Below, piece by piece: positions 44,640-55,168 of a stretch of DNA of 64,000 nucleotides (position 1 is the first letter of the stretch; every line of letters begins with the position of its first letter). Below the pieces are notes generated by a model. That model was not told the origin of the DNA. It was given only the letters and a program-made list of their open reading frames with translations, and ran no database searches. The stretch comes from Arachis hypogaea. Lineage: Eukaryota; Streptophyta; Magnoliopsida; Fabales; Fabaceae. Location of the stretch: assembly GCF_003086295.3 (NCBI RefSeq), contig NC_092046.1, positions 106,991,363 to 107,055,362 of the forward strand, in the 5' to 3' direction. The position numbers and the translations under genes were made by a program.

Positions 44640-45602
44640 TCAGTTTCGGTATGAATAATCAACCTGTCCCAAACATAGGTTCATTAAGTCTATATTGAAC
44701 CAGTTTGACTTTTCATATAATACCTAACCCTAAACGCAAATCAAATACTAACTATATTGCTTCTAGATCGCCTTTCTAATCGACATTTATCTTTTCCGTT
44801 AAAGCTTTGCTAACTTTTTTTTATTTTTATCTTTTCTTCAATATTTTATCTTTCTTTTATCTTTTCCTCACTAACATGTTCTTACCACTTTCTAAGCATT
44901 TTATGAAGGTAATTATGAGATTTTGAGTTTAAAGTTGTCTTCTTAAGATTTTTAAAAAAAATTATCTTTTTACTATTATTTTAGTATTTTTAATAAAATA
45001 ATCATATTTAATAATTTATTATTAAATAAATTTTAATAATATTTTATTATGAATTTTTAAAAAATATATTTTTTATTATTTTGTTTTTATCTCTTAACCT
45101 TGCTTTTTTGAAAACGTCATCCATGAGAAGTACAAAGTTTATCCGAAAAAAAAAAAGATATATGGCCAAATGAATAAAAACTAAGTGGACAAACTAACAA
45201 CCGGGTAGTCACCAAAAAAAAAAAAACTAACAACCAGGTACAAAATATATAACTGACCCAAAGAGAATGATTTAAGTTACAAAAATTATTGATAGTTGAC
45301 TTTAATGACTGGTTTTGGTGTATATATAATATAGTCGTTTATTTATATTTATATATTATGTTATAATGTAAAAGAATATGAAATATGATATTATTAGAAA
45401 CTAGAAAAGCCAATAATTAAGATTTAACTGTGTTTTTTTTTTTTTTTCTGTAGGCAGCATCAGCAATAGCTTTTCTTTATTTCCTTTATCATTTTCTCCC
45501 CTTTTTTTCCATAAAGATTGTTTATTTTATGATGATCTTTATCAATGGCGTTTCCATTAGTTTAAACACCACTTTTTTTTAATCATGATTATATTTACGT
45601 GT
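44640..45602. other. AT-rich intergenic DNA
   Basis: No gene. 44940-45090 is almost pure A/T, with ATTTAATAATTTATTATTAAA-like runs of matrix-attachment character. Confidence 0.45.
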
Positions 45603-45616
45603 TATTTATTATCATA

Positions 45617-45709
45617 ATATTTTTTTTTTATTAAAGATAAGAGATTCAAACTCGCAATCTCTTAATTGAATATAGACAGATTATGCCATTTGAGCTATTA
45701 TTTATTGGC
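45617..45709 (-). mobile_element. tRNA-derived SINE
   Basis: On the minus strand it has a Pol III A-box-like TAGCTCAAATGG (45697-45686), a B-box-like GAGTTTGAATC (within 45661-45641) and a short A-rich tail (T run on plus at about 45619-45630). It is flanked by a perfect 14-bp duplication TATTTATTATCATA (45603-45616 and 45710-45723). At 93 bp it is short for the class, so it may be a minimal or truncated SINE. Confidence 0.85.
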
Positions 45710-45723
45710 TATTTATTATCATA

Positions 45724-46977
45724 TCTTCCCTTTTCTATTCGTTTATTCATTATAGAATCACATATTGATCACTAAATTTATGAGAAGAAAAAGTATGTTT
45801 CATAAACAATACTTATAATAATAGTGTGTAATGTAGTATAAGAGATATTTCAATTACTATATAAACAATACTATAGGATTATTATAATTTATTATCTTTG
45901 ATTAATAACTAATTGTTAATATTTAAAAATATAAATAAAAAGTATAATACTAAATTATTATACTATTAACTAAAAATATTAGTTAAAATAAATTAAAATT
46001 ATTAGTCGCACACCTTTGATACCTCTTAATTTTTTTTCCCGATGCTTCTTTAATAGAGTTTTTGATAAATAATATCATCTTTTCATACAAGGTTATTCCT
46101 AAGCCTTCAACAAATACACGTACTTAGCACTTAAGTAACCCTAAAAGATATCGATTTGCCGACCTATCTCAAAAGAATCCTATACCTACTAAATTGAAAC
46201 ACTGGCAGAAGATCATAAAAAAAATATATATATAAAAAAATAGAAACACTTGAAGAAGAAGATGCTACTAACACGGAACACACAAATAATTCCTCCCAAA
46301 ACATAATAGACATACACATAGTTTCACAATTTTCAATATTGACCTATCGAGATAGTTACAGAAAGCATTCAATGGTGCTCTGTCCACACGATAGACATGC
46401 CATGTAATAAATTAAATTTCACAAAATTGAGTACAAAACAAAATTCACAAAATTAAAGCATAGCCCCCACGATGCCACAATTATTTAGAAATTAAAATAG
46501 AACAAGTGCAGCACAAGTTATAAAGTCCATCTAAACTTTGACCTTTGCCTTATTGCCCAAGTATGCAAACGAACTAACCCGTTAAGAAAGGGTAAAATCG
46601 TAAATTGCATATGAAAGACGGTTTTGAAAATAATCAAAGACCTCTCCATGTGAGACCCAATCTGCATTACGAAAACAGTTAGCGCCCGCAAAAGTCAGCA
46701 AAAATAAAAACACCGCCTCATTACCAAAAAAAAAAAAAAAGTTCCCTTCGTATGGCGGTTTTCCCTTGTTGCTTTAAAACACTTGACATCTCTGATTCTT
46801 TCTTCTCTTCTGACTCTGCAAACAAATTCGTGTTTGTCACTGAAGCCGTTACCGTTTTGATTTTCGTCGCTTTTTCTTTCCTCCCAAGTTTTTCATCAAA
46901 CATGAACTTATACTTCTTCAATACACAAACACAATTACTTAACCTTCTTTGCAATTAGTTTTCTTTTTCTCTCATCT
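45724..46977. promoter_or_regulatory. upstream region of the SRO gene
   Basis: AT-rich DNA with no gene. Closer to the gene, a W-box-like TTTGACC occurs near 46537 and another TTGAC near 46784. A (A)15 run ends near 46740. A TATA box TATAAATA lies at 46979-46986, about 55-60 nt before the ATG, implying a 5' leader of about 30 nt if transcription starts 25-30 nt downstream. Confidence 0.5.
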
Positions 46978-47039
46978 TATAAATACACAAATAATTGTAT
47001 ACAATTCTTTTGTTCTCTTTCTTTCTAATTCTTTGCATA

Positions 47040-47539
47040 ATGGAGAGACGGACTTACGATGACTCCGCGAATTTGGCGTCGGAGATCTCAATTTCAGATT
47101 ACGCCTGCGGCGACGAAGACTCTTCGGTTTCAGATTGCGAGAGCAGCGTCTCCGGTGATGCACGCAACGTGTTCGATGAAAGGTTCGTGAGACTCCCCGA
47201 AGGAGACAAGGCTCGCGACCTCGTTCAGAGCAGATTAGTTAAGGGACTAGCATCGTGCGGGTTGAAATCCAACGTCGTTTCGGTTCACAGAAATGCGTGG
47301 CGTTCTGTAATGGCGCAGGCGCGTGTTCAGTGCTTCCAGATCTTCGCGCGTGCCGTTGCGAAGTTGCGTGGCGGCGATCCCAACGTGAAGTATGCATGGT
47401 ATGGTGCTTCGAGCAAGGAAGAGGTTGAAGACATTATTGAGCACGGTTTCGGTGGGAAGATGCCTCTCCGTGACGGACTTCGTCTTTCGCCGGATGATTC
47501 TCCTCTCAAAAGGCACGCGCAAAATTCTTGATCCTTATC

Positions 47540-47583
<44 letters not shown>

Positions 47584-49427
47584 GTTGCTGATCTTGATTT
47601 TTGTGAATAATTGAATTTGATTGGATAAACAGTGTGAAAAGCTGTGGCGTTGACAAAGATGGTCTGAGGCATGTGATTCTGTGCCGCGTTATCTTGGGGA
47701 GAGTGGAGATGGTGCCACGTGGCTCCGATCCATGCGGTTCAAGTTCGGAAGATTATGATTCCGGTATGGACGGCAGCTTCTCATCTCCCGAGGGGTACGT
47801 CATTTGGAGTCAACGGGTCAACACGCATGTCTTGCCTGAATTCGTTATAAGCTTTAAACTTCATCCCTCAAAAGGTTGGTGCATTCTGTTTGCTACTGTT
47901 TTATTCGCTAATTCAGTTATTTTGCTATGAACTAGAAGTAATAGTAATATACTCTAGTAATAATGCTGCATGTGTTTGATCTTTTCGTGATTTTGTTGTA
48001 GGTCATGTGAGGATTGAAGAGCCTTTGAAACCTTCTTCCCCTTGGATGCCATTCCCCGCTCTGATTTCTGTGCTTTCTGAGATTTTGCCTTCCTCTGATA
48101 TTGCCTTGATTTCCAAGTTTCACAAAGATTATAAAGTGAGTGCTTCATAACTTGTGTCCAGAGTTTCGACATTGATAATCTTTTTTTAACTTAGACCGAG
48201 TCTGCGTTTCCTATGTCTTAACAGGAAAAGAAAATTTCACGGCATCAATTGATACAGAAAGTAAGAGTAATAGCAGGAGACAAACTGCTCGTTGCGGCCA
48301 TCAAATCTTTTAGGGAGAAGGTACATTTAATATTTTTCTGGTGATTTTGATTTTAAATTTAGTCTAATGATGTGGTCCTTGCACTTGGGATTTTCTGTAA
48401 AGTTACAAGCACAACACTGTAGTACTGCAGTTCAAGTCGATAAGACTATATCATGGTTCACAGATGATGCTATGCTATATTGAATTGTGCAAAGATTGCT
48501 TTGTACTGTATGAATTTGAATGGCATTTGAGCATTGGTGAATGTTTAGCATTACCCGACATTCTGGAGTATTAAGAACTAGTGGCATGTAAATTGGGGAA
48601 ATGAGATCACCTACCCTCAAGTTAAAGATATTGGGGTCTTAAATTGCTGGAGCAGCAAAACTGGCTGAAGACACAGTAATATGTGTTTCCTGCTCAGAAT
48701 AGAATCTCTCCCCCCTCCTCCTTCTCTCCCAAGTGCTTCTGTTGAAGTCGATATTTTTTATGGTCATGACTGAAATGAAGAGGGTATCCAGTTTTTACCT
48801 GGTATTGTATTTGGAAATAAAGAAAAAGGTATTAAGGTAACATAAAATTCATTGAATTTTGAACTCTTACCCACATGGGTACATCTCAGCTGTGGATGTT
48901 ACCCAACGCTCTTCCTGTGTCTGGATAATTATGGAATTGTAAAGGCCCGAAGTGAATTACCTTCAAAGTGAAACAAATTAAAGGTGGTGTTCAAATTAGT
49001 TTAACTTAATTTGTTACACAAGGAGAAAGCACATCTTTGACTATGCTCATTGACTTGTTTTTCTACTAAATTTCTCCGCTGCCTTAGGTTTGAGTCTTTC
49101 GTCCTCTTGAAAGAAATAAGTAGTTGAATCCAATATTGAAACTGTTGTAGATTTAGAGTATGAATATGGTCCCACTGATTTTTCTTTTCTCCTTTGTGTA
49201 GATTATGCCTTCTTCCTTTGCCACTTTATATTATTTTGGCTTGTAGAAGTGATCTTCTAACCCGGTATATTTAATATTTTTTCCAGAAAATACCTGCAAG
49301 CTTTAAAGACGCAAGGTCATGGCAACCGGAAAACCATCTTCGTGGACAGAATATGGTGTCTTTTATGAACTGTGTTAGTGGATTGAAGGGAGGGAGGAAT
49401 ACAGAACGTGATAGAAGGCCTTACTAA
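47040..49427 (+). CDS. SRO: SRO-type protein (similar to RCD-one): PARP-like plus RST domain
   Basis: Five exons: 47040-47512, 47633-47874, 48002-48135, 48225-48320 and 49287-49427. They join in frame to 361 codons plus stop. Introns 2-4 are GT-AG; intron 1 appears to be GC-AG (AAAG|GCACGC). Residues 1-45 are acidic and Ser-rich. The PARP-like domain spans roughly 60-240 (VKYAWYGASSKEEVEDIIEHGF near 115 and CRVILGRVEMVP in exon 2). The RST domain spans about 248-316 (PWMPFPALISVLSEILP, then KKISRHQLIQKVR). Plant SROs of the short SRO2/SRO5 class lack a WWE domain, as here. Their PARP-like domain is thought to be inactive, and RST binds transcription factors in stress responses. I choose the ATG at 47040; an upstream in-frame TTG at 46995 is not needed. 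It is the only host gene supported in the window. Confidence 0.92.
47513..47632 (+). other. SRO intron 1: GC-AG, with (ATT)14
   Basis: A 120-nt intron between AAAG and AGTGTG. No GT near the exon end gives a frame-preserving join, while the GC site does (codon AG|T, Ser). A 43-nt (ATT)n run fills 47541-47583. If retained, translation stops at 47529. Confidence 0.8.
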
Positions 49428-50380
49428 CTTGGTAGCCAAACTTACTTTGAGGTTGGAAGTTGTTGTTTAGAAGCAGAGTCGCATTTGGAACTTATATTCT
49501 TTCCTTTGTGATACACATTTTCTTTTGTTGTTGAATGTAGTTTAGGACAAGGTCTTCGTTATTCTAGTTACAATTTACAAAATGAAATGCTGTAATCAAT
49601 GATTAATAAGACACACATTGAATAGACTCCTGAGTTACAAATGTAACATCTATCAGATATATGTTGTTTGCACTTGTTTAGCAATCGGCTGACTTCTTCC
49701 CCCCCCCCCCCCCTTTTTTTTTCTCCTCTCTCTCTTTTTATTCCCCTGTTGACTGATAATGATCGCTTAAGAAAAAACAAATAAAAAACGATGTATCTAG
49801 GTGAAAACAGAAATCCCACTTGTTACTTGGTTAAGGTGATTTGGTCAAAGAGAATGAGAGGTGAATAAAAACCCCCAAATATTTGCCGAGCTCTCCGGAA
49901 CTCGGTACCTCCATATATAACATACTCTCTAAGTCTCTATTAGATTTGAACCACCACTAAACCACGAGGCTTGTGATCTAGACTCTAGAAATAAGAAGCA
50001 TGAAAGAAGGACTGCCATTTATGTATTATTAACTTAGCATAAATATCAAGCCAACTTAAATCACACTTAGGTATATACAGAAGTTCTTTGGTGGCATGTC
50101 AAAAACTAATCCCATGCCCTAGATGGTTTTTCAGGCATTTTTTTCCCTAAAAGAAGTTCAATTACAGTTAATATCGTTTTATTATTAAACATCAGTATTC
50201 AATCACAAAGGGGATCTCATGGATAAAATACATACCAAAAGTTGTTTAAAGAACAAAATTTCCTCCCTTTACTAGACGAGTGTATCATATTTGATGATCA
50301 TGGTTCAACCCCATACCCACAAACTTTCTTCGAGATCCATATAACGACAATATAAAACTCATATCCTATTCCTTCAAAGG
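49428..50380. other. downstream flank of the SRO gene
   Basis: No gene. A C15 run followed by T9 lies at about 49699-49722. The region probably includes the SRO 3' UTR; I see no strong AATAAA within the first 100 nt. Confidence 0.5.
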
Positions 50381-52137
50381 TGTGATAATGTGTGCATTCG
50401 TATCTTTAGTGTTTTTTCCTTCATAATTTTAATTGATTTGTTAAGAATTTCTGTTAAATAAGAAATGATTCTAAGGTTAAAATGAACATTACTTTAATTA
50501 GTTAAATTTCACGGAATACAGAAAAACTTTGGAAGGAAAACAAGAAAAAACAGAGAAGAAAAGCAACAAATAGGAGGCTCTCAATAACAAGCAGAATGCT
50601 TTTTGTGATGAACAGAAAGCTCTCTGGAAAGAGAAAGTATAGAGGTGTGCAACGTGGGAAAGACCACATACCACGTCGGAAAAGAAAAAAGATCTGTGCA
50701 TATGCATACATGTGTGTGTACGCACAACTGCAGGTAATTCACCTACTATGCGTACGCATACAAGCGTACGTACATATGACTGTACCTTTTCACGTGGGAT
50801 GGGGGAGATTTCACGTAGGATACAACAATTATGCGTACACATATATGTATGCGTACGCGCGACAAAAAGGTTTTTGCCCATCATGCGTATGCATGTACGC
50901 ATGCATACGCACGACCTTTAGTTCACGTGGTACGTGGAGTTCACGACGTACAACGTGACGAGCAGCAATCAAAGGAAAATTGAAGCACGTACAACGTAGC
51001 CTTGGTTTATGTGGTACGTGAGCTAAACAGAAAGCATTCCAAACCGAAAATGGGCTTCATGTGGTACGCGAGAGTCTTCCCATGGGACGTGAGAGTTAAG
51101 TCCTACCTCCCAGGGCTTCAATCAAAGCTAGCCTATCTCCAAGTTCTTAAACCTTTGGGATGATCATTCAAGAGCCCACTATTGATGGCATTAATTGAAG
51201 ATTGCAAGCAATTAAGAAGAAGATGTTTACGGAGGAGAAAACAATTAGGAATGAAATTTGATTTTACTTTAGTTTTGATTCTGTTTCAAATTTGAATTTG
51301 AATTTTACTTTCTAGGGTTAGTGTATAAGGGAAGAGGGCACTAACCTCTTCTCTTCTTCTACCGTTTTGACTTTTGATAATTAAGGATTTCTTTGAAGAA
51401 CATGAGTAACTAATTCTCTTTAGTTAAGGTTAGAAATTTTGTTAATTTCATGGTTTAATATAATAGCTTTTCTACCTCTAATTCATGCATTGATTCCTTC
51501 TTAAGAAAATATTTTCGTTTTTCATTTTAAAGGGTTTGAATGTGTTGGAAAACAATTCTTCTCTGACTTGAATTCTCTTAACCTCTTAGAAAAGTTGATT
51601 AATTGAATTAAGCTTGAAAATTAATTCTCATAACTCTTAAGTTTTGAAACTAGACTTGATAAGTGACATCAAACCAACTAGGAGAGATTCTTATGAATTG
51701 TGTTGCTTCATAAATCAGTGAACATGTGTAACTCTTTTCTTAAATAATTGACTAAGGGATTAGCGATTAATTAGGCTAAAGAGAAACTAAATCACCAAGG
51801 GATTGGGGTTTGATTACTAATAATTTGTCATAAAAGTATCTTTGCATGATTAAGGTGGTAAGTGAAAAGTATTAACCCAGAAGTTTTAACATCTCCAAAA
51901 CCTTAACTTTCTTAATCATATTATCTATTCAGTACCCACTATTTGCTTCTGTTCACTTTGTTATTTATGTTACAAGTTATTCAAAATCCTACTTTGATTG
52001 TCTGACTAGATTAATCGGTTGACTATTGTTTGCTTAATTCATTAATCCTCATGGATCGACACTCACTCGTCGTGAGTTTATTATTGATACAACCCGGTGC
52101 ACTTGCCAGTGTTTTGTAGTTTATAAAATCCACATCA
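50381..52137 (+). repeat. 5' LTR of element I
   Basis: The right end CACATCA is fixed by the primer binding site 5 nt later. The left end TGTGATAATG at 50381 is my best guess because no second LTR is visible. It holds a long palindrome region (50695-51085) with TGCGTACGCA units and CACGTGGTACGTG units. Confidence 0.65.
50695..51085. repeat. two kinds of palindrome in the LTR of I
   Basis: TGCGTACGCA-type units near 50717, 50749, 50762, 50833, 50849, 50885 and 50898 are mixed with CACGTGGTACGTG-type units near 50799, 50925, 50943, 51017, 51059 and 51080. The second kind contains the G-box core CACGTG and is not seen in the other LTRs. Confidence 0.7.
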
Positions 52138-52142
52138 AGTTT

Positions 52143-52160
52143 TGGCATCGTTGCCGGGGA
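52143..52160 (+). promoter_or_regulatory. primer binding site, tRNA-Asp type (element I)
   Basis: tggcatcgttgccgggga: two changes from the perfect complement of the tRNA-Asp 3' end. Confidence 0.88.
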
Positions 52161-52310
52161 TTAATCGTGGTTAACAAACTACCAATCAATTGATTACCTA
52201 GATTAGACCTTTTTACCTTTTGTTTATTTACTGTTTTCATTTTATCCCCCCTGGGAATTTCCTTCGGCACTGTGAAGGGAATTCCAATTTGATTCCTTGT
52301 CGTTTTCGTC

Positions 52311-55163
52311 TATGCAGAATAAAGGATAAAGAACCTTTTCAATACGATCCTGAGATTGAAAGAACTCTTAGGTGACAAAGGAAGCAAGCTAGAAATCAAA
52401 GAGTTGAAGAAGAGATTGAAAAAGTGGTTGAAGAGGAATTTGAGCTAAACATGGCAAAGAATAGCAATGCTAAAGCTCCTTACTTAGGAGGACTCTTGGT
52501 TCTTTCACTACTCCTAATTCAGGGAGTTGTGGAAGTAGCATTGTGACACCTACTGTCAATGCTAACAATTTTGAGTTGAAGTCTCAACTTGTTATGTTGG
52601 TTCAACAAAATTGTCAGTTTAGTGGGAGCCTGCAAGAATATCCGAATATGTTTATCTCTAATTTCTTGCAAATTTGTGACATTGTTAAGACCAATGGCGT
52701 CCTGGCTGAAGTTTACCGACTTTTTCTCTTTCCTTTTGCTGTGAGAGACCGGGCTAAGCAGTGGTTAGATAATCAGTGCAAGGAGAGCATAGCCACATGG
52801 GAGGACTTGGTCACTAAGTTTCTAAAAAAGTTCTTCCCACCTCAAAGGTTGACTAAGCTCAGAACCAATATTCAGACCTTCAAACAGCATGAAAGAGAGT
52901 CCCTCTATGAAGCTTGGGAGAGGTACAAAGAGTTGCTCAGAAAGTGCCCTCCGGATATGTTTGCAGACTGGGTCCATCTTAAGATATTTTATGATGGGAT
53001 CACCCCCGCCTCTCTGGTTTCATTGGATAACTCGGTTGGAGGTTCCTTGCATATAAAGAAGACCACTGATGGAGCACTGCAGTTAATTGAGATGGTAGCC
53101 AATAATCAATACCTCCATTCCTCTGAAAGATCAATGATGAAAGGAGTCATGGGGTTAGATGCTATGGATACCATTTTGGCTCTGAATAAAGTCTAGTCCC
53201 AACAAATCAATGCAATTACGCAACACCTAGGAGAAATGCAAGTCTCAATAGTGAGTTCACAAGAGAATTATTATGGTGCAAGTAATGGATTTTCTCAAAG
53301 TGAAGGCCTTGAATATGGGCAATCTTCTCTAGAGCAAGTGAATTACGTAGGCAACCCTTCAAGACAACCTCAAAATGATCTTTTCTCCTAGATCTATATT
53401 CCTGGATGGAGAAACCACCCAAATTTTGGGTGGAAAAATCAAAATCAGAGACCCAGTAATTTCAACAACCATCAACTGAACCATTTCAATCCTCACCCTC
53501 CTCATAACACCTTTAATTCCAACCAAAATAGCCACCCTCCACATAACCACAACAATTCTAACCAACAACTAGCACCCACATAATCCACTCCAGATTTTCA
53601 AAGGCTTTCTAATCTTGAATTTGCCCTAGAAAAATTGTCTTAATCCACTGCTTCATTCATGGAGGACACAAGGAATAACCTCAAAAATCAAGGAGCCTTA
53701 ATGAGAAATTTGGAGGTGCAAGTGGGTCAAATTGCTCAACAATTGGAAAAACCTACTCAAGCATTCCCAAGTGACACTGTTCCAAATCCTAAAGAGGAAT
53801 GTGAAGCCATTAGTTTAAGAAGTGGAAAGGTGTTGGGCAAAGAGGAAGAAGAAGCTCCCATAGCCAAGTCAAGAACAGGAGGTCCATAGGCCATTAACCA
53901 CCAACGAGAGCATGTGACACCTAACCTTCAATAGCAACCCATTCAAGCTTCCACATATGTACCAAAAGAAAAGATTCAAGTGCCTAAATATAATTCGAGA
54001 ATTCCGTACCCTCAAAGATTGTAAAAACAGCCCAAGGATTAACAATTTTCTAAGTTCCTAGAAGTATTCAAAAAGCTCCAAATTAATATCCTCTTTGCTG
54101 AAGCTCTTGAACAAATGCCCCTTTATGCAAAGTTTATGAAGGAGCTAATTTCCAAAAAAAAGGAATTGGAAGGAGAATGAAACGGTGGTGCTCACAAAGA
54201 AATGTAGTGCCATAATTCAAAAGAACCTCCCTGAGAAATTCAAGGATCCAGGAAGCTTTGTGATTCCTTGCACCATTGGAAATGTGACTGTTGAGAGGGC
54301 TTTATGTGATCTTGGAGCTAGCATCAATCTCATGCCATTATTCTTAATGTGCAAGCTCCAAATTGAAGAGGTAAAACCTACCCAAATTTCTTTACAACTT
54401 GCTAACCGTTCTCTTAAATTTTTTTAGGTGTTGTTGAGAATTTACTGGTGAAGGTGGGGACAATTATATTCCCTACAGATTTTGTCATTTTAGATATGGA
54501 AGAGGATGTCAATGCCTCTATTATATTGGGGAGACATTTTCTTGCCGCCAGGAGGGCCCTAATTGATGTGAAAAAAGGTGAATTAACATTGAAGGTGAAT
54601 GATGAACAAATTATGCTCAATGTATTCAAAGCCCTGCAACATCCTGATGACTATGAGGAATGCATGAAAGTGGATGTGAATGATCCCTTGGTATAAGAGG
54701 CATTAGAAGAAGAAGAGCTCAATGAATCACTAGAGTCCTTTGTTGAAGTTATGGTTGGTGAAATTGAAATGATAGCACCACCCAAGGAAGCATCATATAC
54801 TCCTTCAAAGGAAGAGGGGCCATCAAAGATTGAATTAAAGCCCTTGCCTTCCTCTTTGAAATATGTTTTTGCTTGGGAAGTCAGAGACATATCCAGTGAT
54901 CATTAATTCTTCACTAAACACTTGTGAAGAAGAGGCATTAATTAAGGTACTAAAAGAACACAAAATAGCAATTTAATGGACTATTGGTGATCCTAAGGGA
55001 ATATGTCCTGCAATGTGTATGCACAAAATTCTACTTGAAGAGGATGTTAAACTAGTGGTGCAAGCACAAAGGAGGCATAATCCTACAAAAAAGGAAGTGG
55101 TTCAGAAGGAAGTGATGAAGCTGTCGGAAGCCGACATTATTTACCCAATTTCTGACAGCCCTT
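52311..55163 (+). pseudogene. gag, protease and RT start of element I
   Basis: The N-terminal region (52311-52540) is in broken frames. The gag core is open at 52543-53196, with FELKSQL, FPFAVRDRAKQWLD, LYEAWERYKELLRKCPPDMF and the STGGSLH-like NSVGGSLHIKK segments. The Asn/His/Pro-rich tail follows (53390-53580), again with no zinc knuckle. The linker has CEAISLRSGKVL near 53810. The protease reads RALCDLGASINLMPL near 54297-54341, then SIILGRHFL near 54518. RT starts near 54940 and stops after ADIIYPISDSP (55130-55160). Stops occur near 52369, 53194, 53389, 53581, 53887 and 54425, with frameshifts near 52500 and 54175. Nonfunctional. Confidence 0.85.
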
Positions 55164-55168
55164 TTTCT

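Larger units (their letters stand above)
50381..55168 (+). mobile_element. Element I: 5' part of an Athila-type Ty3/gypsy element
   Basis: 5' LTR, primer binding site, gag, protease and the first part of RT. It is cut near 55160-55168 by the LTR of element J. Its remaining pol and 3' LTR should lie right of the window, beyond J and K. Confidence 0.82.

Noticed and set aside
46995..47040. An upstream start extending the SRO protein by 15 residues
   Set aside because: It begins with TTG and encodes a hydrophobic stretch lying just after the TATA box, in the expected 5' leader; ATG at 47040 gives the normal acidic N-terminus.
50498..50902. A 134-codon minus-strand frame rich in Arg-Thr-His-Thr and Cys
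   Set aside because: It is a translation of the TGCGTACGCA palindrome array in an LTR. The same holds for frames at 16683-16975 and 17126-17473.
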